DNA from: a virus
Virus record (IMG/VR): IMGVR_UViG_3300013103_000019
Span: 1 to 42,398 of that record
Length of the DNA: 42,398 nucleotides
Strand: one strand, 5' to 3'
Shown here: piece after piece, positions 1 through 7,225 of the stretch
Layout of the letters: each line of letters opens with the position of its first letter
Numbering within the stretch: position 1 is the first letter of the stretch
Translations under genes and position numbers: made by a program
Notes under the pieces: generated by a model
What the model saw: the letters and a program-made list of their open reading frames with translations, nothing else
What the model was told of the DNA's origin: nothing
Databases searched by the model: none

Positions 1-33
1 CTATTGATCTTTCTGCTACCTATTGATCTTTCT
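1..33. repeat. 14-base direct repeat, period 19
   Basis: CTATTGATCTTTCT occurs at 1-14 and again at 20-33. The copies are exact. The window edge prevents seeing whether further copies lie upstream. Confidence 0.7.
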
Positions 34-72
34 ATATCTATTATTACAATTTGAATAAGTTGATAGAACTAT

Positions 73-127
73 CCCCCCCTTTTGTATGATGAAAAAATTG
101 AAAGAAAAATTCATACAAAAAGGAGGG
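73..127. repeat. Long imperfect inverted repeat
   Basis: A C-run plus TTTTGTATGA (73-89) can pair with TCATACAAAAAGGAGGG (111-127), leaving a 21-base A-rich loop. There is one bulge and one mismatch. The 3' arm contains an AAGGAGG Shine-Dalgarno-like sequence that the C-run would mask, but no gene start follows at a useful distance, so the role is unknown. Confidence 0.5.
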
Positions 128-177
128 AAAATCAAATCCATTCACAAAAGGGTGCCTACTGCCTGCCGTTACGCCCC

Positions 178-209
178 AGTCTTTTATCCAACGCTAAAAG
201 ACTATTTTT
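178..209 (+). terminator. Rho-independent terminator
   Basis: AGTCTTTTA (178-186) and TAAAAGACT (195-203) form a perfect 9-bp stem with an 8-base loop, followed by ATTTTT. It probably ends a transcript entering from upstream of the window. Confidence 0.7.
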
Positions 210-246
210 GATTATCCCCTGACAAAAGTCAACAGAACGGGTATAC

Positions 247-300
247 TTGATTTAGATAAAAAGATATTACTAAAAAATTTATTGATAATATCTAAATCAA
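247..300. repeat. 12-bp perfect inverted repeat
   Basis: TTGATTTAGATA (247-258) is the exact reverse complement of TATCTAAATCAA (289-300). An alternative inner pairing, GATATTA (263-269) with TAATATC (286-292), overlaps the right arm, so two mutually exclusive folds are possible. Confidence 0.55.
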
Positions 301-321
301 TAGTAGGAAGATTTTCTTTTT

Positions 322-344
322 GTACCGCTATCTCCTTGCGGCAC
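322..344 (+). ncRNA. Hairpin with anti-Shine-Dalgarno loop (candidate small RNA element)
   Basis: CCGC (325-328) pairs with GCGG (338-341) and GT/AC pairs lie just outside across one mismatch. The 9-base loop TATCTCCTT is the exact complement of AAGGAGATA, the ribosome-binding sequence in front of the major capsid gene (8795-8803). The hairpin is seen directly; an RNA product and regulatory role are inference. Confidence 0.25.
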
Positions 345-405
345 CTTCTTCTATTATTTCATTTATAAACATTTTTTAAATAAAATAATACTATCGTTCA
401 TTGAA

Positions 406-434
406 TTAATAAATGAACCATATCTCTCTATAAT
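406..434 (+). promoter_or_regulatory. Candidate sigma70-like promoter
   Basis: TTAATA (406-411) and TATAAT (429-434) are separated by 17 bases. The -10 is a perfect consensus and the -35 matches at four of six positions. In DNA this AT-rich a chance match is likely. A transcript from here would run into the hairpin at 465-487. Confidence 0.35.
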
Positions 435-464
435 GTTCCTTTTATGGAATACAAATTATAAGAG

Positions 465-492
465 CCTTCGAAGGTTTTGAGTGAAGGTTTTT
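465..492 (+). terminator. Weak terminator or attenuator candidate
   Basis: CCTTC (465-469) can pair with GAAGG (483-487), followed by TTTTTC. A competing local palindrome CCTTCGAAGG sits at the 5' arm. The stem is only 5 bp, so support is weak. Confidence 0.25.
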
Positions 493-536
493 CTACTTAT
501 TAAGTTGTTGGTATCACCATCTTAAATTTATATTTT

Positions 537-544
537 TATAAATA
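537..544 (+). promoter_or_regulatory. T4 late-promoter consensus TATAAATA
   Basis: An exact TATAAATA, the T4 late-promoter sequence, sits at the edge of the first copy of the 33-base tandem repeat and 124 bases before the first gene. The AT-rich setting makes chance occurrence plausible. Confidence 0.3.
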
Positions 545-621
545 TAACATATATATTTATAATTGTAAAAAAGTTTTTTTATTCTATTAAATATAACATA
601 TATATTTATAATTGTAAAAAA
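540..621. repeat. 33-base exact tandem repeat, period 49
   Basis: The segments 540-572 and 589-621 are identical over 33 bases and are separated by a 16-base T-rich spacer. Each copy contains a TATAAT hexamer. The second copy runs directly into GATAAATA (623-630). The repeat may be a duplicated promoter or regulator-binding region. Confidence 0.6.
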
Positions 622-622
622 T

Positions 623-630
623 GATAAATA
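623..630 (+). promoter_or_regulatory. Putative late promoter GATAAATA
   Basis: GATAAATA lies 38 bases before the start of the first gene, directly after the tandem repeat. It is one of eight copies found upstream of virion genes in this window. Confidence 0.4.
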
Positions 631-667
631 TAAAAAAGTTTTTATTTTATTTAGTAAAGGAGTAAAA

Positions 668-1153
668 GTGTCTAATCCAAAAAATTTAACATCATCACAT
701 AGATTTAAATTTACATTAACAAGTGAAAGATTTAGAAATAATCAATTAGAACTTATGATTAATGGAATAAATATTCCTGGAATGCAATTAGGAATAGTTA
801 ATCATCCAACACCTATAAGACAAATTGAACGACCAGGTGATTCAATCACCTTTAATGATTTATCAATTGAATTTTTAATTTCCGAAAATTTTACTGAATG
901 GAAAGAAATTTATGATTGGTTGTATGATTTAAGAGATTTCAATAAAATGAATTTTGATAATTCAATAATTGCTGATGCTTCATTAGTTATCCTTTCAAGT
1001 AAATTAAATCCTCTAGTTTGTTTTGATTTTACTAACATATATCCTTATAATTTATCAGATCTTAATTTAACATTATCAGTTTCAGATTCAGAACCTCTTA
1101 TTTGTGAAACTACTTTTAAATTTCAAAATTATAAATTTTTAAGTAATATTTAA
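668..1153 (+). CDS. Tail-tube-fold virion protein (gp19-like)
   Basis: 161 residues, close to the 163 of T4 tail tube gp19. The GTG start at 668 is preceded by AAAGGAG, and no better start is visible. The protein is beta-rich with no signal peptide or membrane segment. The pattern of an early strand, then NIPGMQLG, then ERPGDSITFNDLSIEF, then a short helix (EWKEIYDWLYDL, about residues 77-88) and a closing strand pair is the layout I associate with gp19/gp54-type tail-tube proteins of T4-like phages. The canonical gp19 would be expected just after gp18 beyond the right edge, so this may be a paralogue such as a tube initiator or baseplate component. It sits alone between the leader and the uvsY promoter. 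Family assignment is moderate; exact role is inferred. Confidence 0.5.
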   Translation: MSNPKNLTSSHRFKFTLTSERFRNNQLELMINGINIPGMQLGIVNHPTPIRQIERPGDSITFNDLSIEFLISENFTEWKEIYDWLYDLRDFNKMNFDNSIIADASLVILSSKLNPLVCFDFTNIYPYNLSDLNLTLSVSDSEPLICETTFKFQNYKFLSNI

Positions 1154-1178
1154 CAAAAAATTATTTTTAGTGTATAAT
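1150..1178 (+). promoter_or_regulatory. Sigma70-like promoter for uvsY-uvsW
   Basis: TTAACA (1150-1155), a 17-base spacer and a perfect TATAAT (1173-1178) lie in the 73-base gap before uvsY. The -35 overlaps the stop codon of the preceding gene. It is the best sigma70-type match I found. An early or middle promoter is expected for recombination genes embedded among late genes. Confidence 0.6.
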
Positions 1179-1226
1179 AAGTTTTAATTAATGTAAAAAA
1201 TTAATTTTTGGAGGAGCTAATTCTTT

Positions 1227-1619
1227 ATGAAGATTAAATTATTAGATGAGATTAAAAATGATTTGTTAATTGATGAATCTAATTTAAATAAAAAATTATA
1301 TTTAATACCATTATTACATAGTAAATATTTAAAGATGTATTTTGAATATAAACTTAAATTAAATAAAAAACAAAAAGAATTAAACCAACTTTACAAGAAA
1401 AAATATTATTTTTATAAAGATGGTGATCGTCTTTTGGAAAACCAAAAAGAAATACAATTTAATATTTTAGCTGATGAAGATTATTCTAATTTAAATTTAC
1501 AAGTTCAAAATTTAAGTGATTTAGTTGATATTCTTGATAGAACAATTAAAAAAGTGAATAACTTATCTTTTGATATTAAGAATTTAATAAGTTATCTAAC
1601 ATATATAAATGGAGTATAA
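1227..1619 (+). CDS. uvsY: UvsY-like recombination mediator
   Basis: 130 residues; T4 UvsY has 137. UvsY loads the UvsX recombinase onto Gp32-coated single-stranded DNA during recombination-dependent replication and repair. The N-terminal pattern (LLDEIKNDLLIDESNLNKK), the central Lys/Tyr-rich helix (about residues 35-60, with KYLKMYFEYKLKLNKKQKEL) and the all-helical C-terminus parallel T4 UvsY. The ATG is preceded by GGAGGAG at 8-10 bases, a strong ribosome-binding site. The stop overlaps the ATG of uvsW by one base (TAATG), so the two are translationally coupled, consistent with a shared recombination function. UvsX itself is not in the window. Confidence 0.85.
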   Translation: MKIKLLDEIKNDLLIDESNLNKKLYLIPLLHSKYLKMYFEYKLKLNKKQKELNQLYKKKYYFYKDGDRLLENQKEIQFNILADEDYSNLNLQVQNLSDLVDILDRTIKKVNNLSFDIKNLISYLTYINGV

Positions 1620-3088
1620 TGTTAAAAATAAATAAAATTAATGAATCTTTTGTGCAATTAGATGGTGATTATGATGAATTATTAACAATTTCAAATTATT
1701 TTAGTTTTTATACTCCAAATTATAAATGGAGCCCAAAATATAAAGCTGGTATTTGGGATGGTAAAATTCGTTTATTAAATTTAAAAAATGGTAATCTTCC
1801 TATTGGTCTTTATCCAAGACTAAAATCATTTTGTAAAGATTTAAATATAAAAACAAATATAAATTTTAAGAAGACTTCTATCAATTTTTCAGAAGAACAG
1901 ATAGAAAAATATGCTTCTGAAAAATTAAAAATATCATATAAATTAAGAGATTATCAAACTTTTGGAATAAAAACAGCTTTTAAACAACAGAAAGCGGTTA
2001 TACTTTCTCCGACTGCCAGCGGAAAATCTATTATTTTATATGTAATTACTAAATTATTTTTGGATTTAAATAAAAATTCTAAAGTATTACTTATCGTACC
2101 TACTGTTTCTTTAGTTGAACAAATGAAAGGTGATTTCATTGAATATGATGAAAATACAAAAATTAGTTTAAAAGATGAAATAACCACGATATATTCTGGC
2201 CAAGAAAAAATATGGAATAAAAAATTAATAATTTCAACTTGGCAATCATTAAATACTATCACAGATAAAAAAATATTTGAAAGTTTTGGTTGTGTTTTAG
2301 TTGATGAAGTTCATTCAGCTCAAAAAGCAGTGATAATCAAATCAATTATTGAAAAATGTTCTTTAGCTCAAATGAAAATTGGAGTATCTGGAACTATTGA
2401 TGATGAAAAAATAAGTAGAATACAGTTAGAAGGATTGTTCGGAAAAATACATCAATTTACTACTACTAAAAAATTGATAAAAAATAAAACTCTTTCAAAC
2501 TTAAAAATTAATATATTTCATTTAAAATATCCAGATGAATGTAGAAGAGTTGCATATAAGTTAACATATTTTGATGAAATGTCTTATTTAGTAGATAGTG
2601 AACTTAGATTAGAATTTTTATTAAAGATAATAAAAACGATAAATAAAAATATACTAATTTTATTTAAACATTTAAAATATGGTAAATTAATATATGAAAG
2701 ATTAAAAGAAAATATTCCTGATAGAAATATTTATTATGTTGCTGGTTCTACTAAATCTGAAATCAGAGAAAATGTTAGAAAATTAACAAGTATTGATTCT
2801 AATGCTATCGTGGTTGCTTCACTAGGTGTATTTGCAACAGGTATTAATATTCCAGGATTAGATTATTGTATTTTTGCTCAACCTTTTAAATCAAAAATTA
2901 AAACATTACAATCAATTGGTAGAATTTTAAGAAAAACACATACAAAAAGTATTGCTTATTTAATTGATATTGCTGATGATTTAACTTGGAGAAGAAAAAA
3001 AAATTATTCTTTTAAACATGCTTTAGAAAGAATTTCTATTTATAATAAAGAGGGTTTTGAATATAAAATAAATGAAAAAATTCTTTAA
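1619..3088 (+). CDS. uvsW: UvsW-like superfamily 2 DNA/RNA helicase
   Basis: 489 residues, close to T4 UvsW. UvsW unwinds branched DNA, regresses forks and removes R-loops, switching T4 replication from origin-dependent to recombination-dependent. The N-terminal about 80 residues (with YKAGIWDGKIRLL and LPIGLYPRL) match the small UvsW N-terminal DNA-binding domain. Helicase motifs follow in order: the Q-motif-like LRDYQ (109-113), Walker A SPTASGKS (130-137), motif II DEVH (229-232), motif III VSGTI, motif V ASLGVFATGIN, and motif VI QSIGRILRK. All catalytic residues appear intact. It is coupled to uvsY upstream and overlaps the lipoprotein gene downstream by 17 bases. Confidence 0.92.
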   Translation: MLKINKINESFVQLDGDYDELLTISNYFSFYTPNYKWSPKYKAGIWDGKIRLLNLKNGNLPIGLYPRLKSFCKDLNIKTNINFKKTSINFSEEQIEKYASEKLKISYKLRDYQTFGIKTAFKQQKAVILSPTASGKSIILYVITKLFLDLNKNSKVLLIVPTVSLVEQMKGDFIEYDENTKISLKDEITTIYSGQEKIWNKKLIISTWQSLNTITDKKIFESFGCVLVDEVHSAQKAVIIKSIIEKCSLAQMKIGVSGTIDDEKISRIQLEGLFGKIHQFTTTKKLIKNKTLSNLKINIFHLKYPDECRRVAYKLTYFDEMSYLVDSELRLEFLLKIIKTINKNILILFKHLKYGKLIYERLKENIPDRNIYYVAGSTKSEIRENVRKLTSIDSNAIVVASLGVFATGINIPGLDYCIFAQPFKSKIKTLQSIGRILRKTHTKSIAYLIDIADDLTWRRKKNYSFKHALERISIYNKEGFEYKINEKIL

Positions 3089-3338
3089 AATTATTATTTT
3101 GATTTTATTTTTTAGTATTTTAGTTGGTTGTCATGAAAATGTTAAAAAACAATATTGTAATGATTGTTGTATAATTCCTATTTGTAAAATTGAATCTGGA
3201 GGAAGATATTTTAGTGGAATAAAAAATTATCATTGTAGTAGATGGTATCGTCGTCATTATAATCATAGTTATTATAGAATGGAAAGAATTTATTTTATTT
3301 TAAAAGTAAAAAAGAAAAATAAAGATTGTTGTGAGTAA
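3072..3338 (+). CDS. Small predicted lipoprotein
   Basis: 88 residues of unknown function. A classical lipoprotein signal is visible: MKKFFK, a hydrophobic stretch (7-17) and the lipobox LVGC with Cys20 as the acylated residue, which implies export and anchoring to a membrane of the host. The mature part is short, basic and unusually rich in Cys (a CNDCC pair, then CK and a terminal DCC) and Tyr/His/Arg. It overlaps uvsW at its start and gene 4 at its end, which supports a real compact gene, but its ribosome-binding site is weak. Possible roles include an outer-membrane spanin-type or superinfection-exclusion lipoprotein; neither is demonstrated. Confidence 0.55.
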   Translation: MKKFFKIIILILFFSILVGCHENVKKQYCNDCCIIPICKIESGGRYFSGIKNYHCSRWYRRHYNHSYYRMERIYFILKVKKKNKDCCE

Positions 3339-3768
3339 ATATAGTTCAGCAAAAAAAGGAATATTTGTTCCAAAACATCCAGAAAAATGGTTACAAGATA
3401 AAATTATATATAGATCTGGATTGGAAAGAAAATGGTTTAATTATTTTGATAAATCACCATCAGTTATTTCTATTGCTTCTGAAAAAATAGTTGTTCCTTA
3501 TTTTGATAAAGTTAAAAATAAAATAAGAAATTATTATGTTGATTTAATTATAAAATATAAAGATAAAAATGGTGATATAAAAATAAAGTTAATTGAAATA
3601 AAAACATCATCAGAAAAATATAAACCTAAAATTCCAAAAAGAAAAACTAATAATTATAAAAGTTCTATGTTAACTTATATTACTAATCAATGTAAATGGG
3701 AAGCCGCAACTGAATTTTCAAAAAAACATGGTTGGGAATTTATTGTTCTTTCAGAAAAAGATTTATAA
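3331..3768 (+). CDS. gp4: Head completion protein gp4-like
   Basis: 145 residues (T4 gp4: 150). gp4 acts on the filled head before tail joining and has a fold related to TnsA-type nucleases. The pattern of a basic N terminus, YRSGLERKWFNYFD (28-41), the strand IASEKIVVPYFD followed by NYYVDLIIKY and KIKLIEIKTS (about 88-97), then YITNQCKWEAATEFSKKHGWEFIVLSEKDL parallels gp4, and D/E-x-K-like residues (D76, E94, K96) are those of a PD-(D/E)XK fold. The start is GTG, overlapping the lipoprotein stop by 8 bases; no strong ribosome-binding site is visible, so coupling is likely. It opens the head module. Confidence 0.75.
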   Translation: MSKYSSAKKGIFVPKHPEKWLQDKIIYRSGLERKWFNYFDKSPSVISIASEKIVVPYFDKVKNKIRNYYVDLIIKYKDKNGDIKIKLIEIKTSSEKYKPKIPKRKTNNYKSSMLTYITNQCKWEAATEFSKKHGWEFIVLSEKDL

Positions 3769-3782
3769 AAATTAACTAATAA

Positions 3783-3790
3783 GATAAATA
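3783..3790 (+). promoter_or_regulatory. GATAAATA motif close to a start codon
   Basis: GATAAATA ends only 9 bases before the ATG at 3799. If it acts as a late -10 element, the message would be nearly leaderless, and indeed no Shine-Dalgarno sequence is seen before this ATG. Chance occurrence is possible. Confidence 0.3.
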
Positions 3791-3798
3791 TATATATA

Positions 3799-4323
3799 AT
3801 GGCAAAAAAATTACCAAAAGAAGTCAATTATTTAATTGATAAAGTTACTACTGAAGATCATGAATCAGTTAGACCAGGAACAAGACTCCATATGGGAGAT
3901 TTATTCCTATATTTTTATGATGCTAAATATAAATCGGTTTTAGATGTTTGGGATCAATTACCTTTAATAATTTTATTAGATATTCCTCATGGAAAATATA
4001 TTTTAGGAATTAATATTCATTTTATTCCATGGACGTATCGAATACAATTTATTAAAAATATTCGAACTAAAGGTAATAGAATAAAATATAGAGATATAGT
4101 GAAAGCTTGGAAAAAAGCTAAAATTCCAGAAGCTTATGCTAAATTAGCAATTAGAAAATATTTAGTATCACATATTAAATCCAATATTAAAATATTTACA
4201 GATGAAGATGATCAATTAGAAATAGTAAAAAATATTTTACCAAAATTTAAAAAGAAGTCTATGTCACAGACTTATAAAGATATTGAAAATAAAATAAAAC
4301 AACAAAGAAAAAAAGGTAAATAA
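3799..4323 (+). CDS. Virion-associated protein, putative DNA end protector
   Basis: 174 residues. The N-terminal half has a short beta-barrel-like pattern (RPGTRLHMGDLFLYFYDAK, then LPLIILLDIPHGKYILGINIHFIPW at about 53-77). The LGINxHFIP element recurs in T4-like phage proteins that I recall being annotated as DNA end protectors (gp2 function), which shield packaged DNA ends from host RecBCD. The C-terminal half is helical and ends in a strongly basic tail (KKKSMSQTYKDIENKIKQQ), suited to DNA binding. There is no Shine-Dalgarno sequence before the ATG. It sits between gp4 and the portal gene and overlaps the portal ATG by one base. The functional name is tentative. Confidence 0.45.
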   Translation: MAKKLPKEVNYLIDKVTTEDHESVRPGTRLHMGDLFLYFYDAKYKSVLDVWDQLPLIILLDIPHGKYILGINIHFIPWTYRIQFIKNIRTKGNRIKYRDIVKAWKKAKIPEAYAKLAIRKYLVSHIKSNIKIFTDEDDQLEIVKNILPKFKKKSMSQTYKDIENKIKQQRKKGK

Positions 4324-7208
4324 TGAGTTTTTATGATACTATAAAATCAGTTTTTAATAAAAAACAAATTGAACAAGAACAAGAACAAGTTCCTAATTCA
4401 ATAAATATTCCTTCTAAAGAAGATGAACCAGAAGTTCAAATTATTAATACAAATACACTTGGTTATGGTTCAATTCAATCAACAATAAATTTTGATAATA
4501 CTTCTGAAGATATTAAAAAATTAATTTTGAATTATAGAGATTTATCAACTTATCCAGAAATTGATATTGCTATACAAGAAATTGTTAATGAAGCAGTAGT
4601 TTTAGAAAATAATGAAAATGTTTTATCTATAAATATTGAAACAGATGAAATATCAGAAAAAATTAAAGATATTATTATTGAAGAATTTAAACATATTATT
4701 TCAATGTTTGAATTTAATAAAAAAGCAGATGAATATTTTAGACAATGGTATGAAGATGGACGCATGTATGTTCATAATGTTATTGATTTATCAAAACCAA
4801 AAGATGGGATTCAAAAAATAAATATATTATCACCATTTTCTTTAAATAAAATTAAAGAAAATGAAAAATATTGGTATTTATATAAAGATGTTAAAAAAAA
4901 TATTGTATTAAAGATACCACCAGAACATATATCTTTTTGTCCTTCTGGTCTTACATCTGCTGATAAAAAGATGTATTTAAGTTATATTCATAAATCAATA
5001 AAACCTTTTAATCAACTTAAAATGTTAGAAGATGCTGCAGTAATATATAGAATTACTCGTGCACCTGAAAGAAGAGTATTTTATGTTGATATTGGTCAAA
5101 TGAATAAAACTAAAGCTGAAGCATATATAGCTAAATTAATGTCAAAATTTAAAAATAAGATTATATATGATTCAGCTACTGGTGAAGTTTCTGAAAAGAA
5201 AAATACGATGACTATGACTGAAGATTTTTGGTTACCGAGTTCTGAATCAAGTTCAGGTAGTAGAGGAACAAAAATTGATACATTACCTGGTGGCTGTTTA
5301 TCAATGGATACAAAAATTTCACTTTTAGATGGAAGAGAATTAAGTATTGTTGATATTGAAAGTGAAATGAAAGAAAATAAAGAATTATGGACTTATTCTT
5401 GTCATCCAATTACTGGGAAAATACTTCCAGGAAAAATTTCTTGGGCTGGTGTAACTCAAAAGAAAGCTAAAGTTATGAAATTAACTTTAGATAATGGTGA
5501 AGAAATTATTTGTACACCAGATCATAAATTTCCTATATATAATGAGGGTTTTAAAAGAGCTGATGAATTAGAAGAAAATGAAAGTTTAATTCCCCTTTAT
5601 AGACGAAAAAAGGAAATAGCAAAAAATAAATTATCTTATGAGCAAATTTTTGATAATGAAGATAAAAAATGGTATTTTACTCATAGACAAATAAGTAAAT
5701 TTTTAAAAGATAAAGAAGTGAAATATAATATTTATGATAATAATTATTCTAATAAAAAATATGAAGTTATTCATCATAAAGATTTTAATAAACATAATAA
5801 TGACCCAAATAATTTAACATATATGAGTTGGAATGATCATAGAAAATATCATAGTGATAATTTCAAACATTGGGCTACACTTGGAACTAAAGCTGCAGCC
5901 GAAAAATGGACATATATTAAAGAATTTGATAAAGATGAATATAATAGAAGAATTTCTATTATAAGTGAAAATTCAAAAAATTTCTGGAATAATATGACAG
6001 AAAGTGAAAGAGTTATTTTAATAAATAAAAGAAGAAAAAAATTAATTGAATTTTATGAAAATTTAGAAGGTGAAGCTAAAGAAAAACATAGAAAAAAATG
6101 TATTGCTAATAGAGATATTGGTGCTAAAAATAAATTAAAAAGAATGGAAGAAGATGATGAATATCGTGATTGGATTTGTGAACAACAAAGTTTAGGATGG
6201 ACAGATGAAAAAAGACAAATAAGAAGTGAATTAACAAAAAAATTAATCAATGAAAGATTTAGTGATGAAGAATATTGTCGTCAATATAAACAACGACATC
6301 AAGAAAATCAAAAAATAGAATATCATATAGAACATATTAAATTTATAATTGATTTAATTCAAAATAAAACTTCTCATGAAAAAACTTGTAATGATATTTG
6401 TAATGATTTAAATGATGATAAGTTAATGATGCAATTATTATTTAGATTAAATTATAATAAAAATGTGCCAAATTGGCACATTGATTTAGGTTTTTCACCT
6501 ACAATGTTAACAAATATTGTTTCTCAATTTGGATATAAAAAATGGTCAGATTTTAGAAAATCAGAATCAAATTTTAATCATAGAATTATTAAAATAGAAT
6601 ATTTAAATGATGAAATTGAAGTTGGAACCTTAACAATTGATTCTGATGAAGAATATCATAATTATCATACTTTTGCTTTATCTGTTGGTGTTTTTACTAA
6701 AAATTCTCAACTTGGTGAAATTGATGATATTGAATATTTTAGAAAAAAATTAATTAAATCTTTAGGTGTTCCTTATTCTAGATTTGATTCAGAAGGTGGT
6801 TCATTAATGGCATTTGGTAATATGAATGGTGAATTATCTAGAGATGAAGTTAGATTTTCAAAATTTATTAATAAATTAAGAAATAAATTTAGTTTATTAA
6901 TATATGATATATTAAAAAAACAAATTATTTTAAAAAATATTATTACAATAGAAGAATGGAATAAATATAAAGAATATATAAATTTTATTTGGAATTCAGA
7001 TTCATATTTTAGTGAAGTAAAGAATTCTGAAATATTTAAAAATAGAATAGAATTAGCAGATTCTTTAGAAACATATATAGGAACATATTTTTCAAAACAA
7101 TATGTAATGAAAAATGTTTTTAAATTAACTGATGAAGAAATTGAAGAAGAACAAAAAAATATTGAAGAAGAAGGTTCTAATGAAGAACCTTCTGAAGACG
7201 AATATTAA
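4323..7208 (+). CDS. gp20: Portal protein gp20 with an in-frame intein
   Basis: 961 residues as translated; removing the intein (residues 325-794) leaves 491, in line with T4 gp20 (524). The portal forms the dodecameric ring at the head vertex through which DNA is packaged and to which the neck attaches. N-extein marks: TLGYGSIQSTINFDNTSED, YRDLSTYPEIDIAIQEIVNEA (45-80) and RAPERRVFYVDIGQM (near 250). The intein interrupts the conserved loop after KIDTLPGG, and the C-extein resumes with SQLGEIDDIEYFRKKL, exactly as the gp20 family continues. The acidic C-terminal tail (EEIEEEQKN) is typical. Head genes gp67-like, 21, 22 and 23 follow in T4 order. Confidence 0.93.
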   Translation: MSFYDTIKSVFNKKQIEQEQEQVPNSINIPSKEDEPEVQIINTNTLGYGSIQSTINFDNTSEDIKKLILNYRDLSTYPEIDIAIQEIVNEAVVLENNENVLSINIETDEISEKIKDIIIEEFKHIISMFEFNKKADEYFRQWYEDGRMYVHNVIDLSKPKDGIQKINILSPFSLNKIKENEKYWYLYKDVKKNIVLKIPPEHISFCPSGLTSADKKMYLSYIHKSIKPFNQLKMLEDAAVIYRITRAPERRVFYVDIGQMNKTKAEAYIAKLMSKFKNKIIYDSATGEVSEKKNTMTMTEDFWLPSSESSSGSRGTKIDTLPGGCLSMDTKISLLDGRELSIVDIESEMKENKELWTYSCHPITGKILPGKISWAGVTQKKAKVMKLTLDNGEEIICTPDHKFPIYNEGFKRADELEENESLIPLYRRKKEIAKNKLSYEQIFDNEDKKWYFTHRQISKFLKDKEVKYNIYDNNYSNKKYEVIHHKDFNKHNNDPNNLTYMSWNDHRKYHSDNFKHWATLGTKAAAEKWTYIKEFDKDEYNRRISIISENSKNFWNNMTESERVILINKRRKKLIEFYENLEGEAKEKHRKKCIANRDIGAKNKLKRMEEDDEYRDWICEQQSLGWTDEKRQIRSELTKKLINERFSDEEYCRQYKQRHQENQKIEYHIEHIKFIIDLIQNKTSHEKTCNDICNDLNDDKLMMQLLFRLNYNKNVPNWHIDLGFSPTMLTNIVSQFGYKKWSDFRKSESNFNHRIIKIEYLNDEIEVGTLTIDSDEEYHNYHTFALSVGVFTKNSQLGEIDDIEYFRKKLIKSLGVPYSRFDSEGGSLMAFGNMNGELSRDEVRFSKFINKLRNKFSLLIYDILKKQIILKNIITIEEWNKYKEYINFIWNSDSYFSEVKNSEIFKNRIELADSLETYIGTYFSKQYVMKNVFKLTDEEIEEEQKNIEEEGSNEEPSEDEY
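5295..6704 (+). mobile_element. Intein with HNH homing endonuclease in gp20
   Basis: 470 residues from Cys325 (codon 5295) to Asn794 (codon 6702), with Ser as the +1 residue. Block A is CLSMDTKISLLDGREL. Block B is GEEIICTPDHKFPI with the TxxH pattern. A homing endonuclease domain lies in the middle: IHHKDFNKHNNDPNNL followed by WNDHRKYH is an HNH motif (His484-His485 onward). The splicing C-terminal blocks are EVGTLTIDSDEEYHNYHTF and VGVFTKN. The usual penultimate His is Lys here, a variant tolerated in some inteins. The many basic, helical residues between are the endonuclease DNA-binding region. It should excise post-translationally and home into intein-free gp20 alleles. Confidence 0.92.
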
Positions 7209-7225
7209 AATAGAGGAGATATATA

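Larger units (their letters stand above)
1..667. other. Non-coding leader with clustered hairpins and repeats
   Basis: No gene is convincingly supported in the first 667 bases. The stretch is visibly richer in G and C in places than the coding DNA around it. It holds a 14-base direct repeat (1-14 and 20-33), a long imperfect hairpin (73-127), a terminator (178-209), a 12-bp inverted repeat (247-258 with 289-300), a CCGC/GCGG hairpin (325-341), a 7-bp inverted repeat (396-402 with 412-418), a sigma70-like promoter candidate (406-434), a weak terminator candidate (465-492) and a 33-base tandem repeat (540-621). This looks like an intergenic control region that may encode small RNAs; the RNA idea is inference. 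Confidence 0.7.

Noticed and set aside
86-211. A 41-codon open frame in the leader (starts MMKKLKEKFIQKGG, ends PTLKDYF)
   Set aside because: It has no ribosome-binding site, its start lies in a hairpin arm and its end overlaps a good terminator. The amino-acid mix is plausible, so it is noted but not called.
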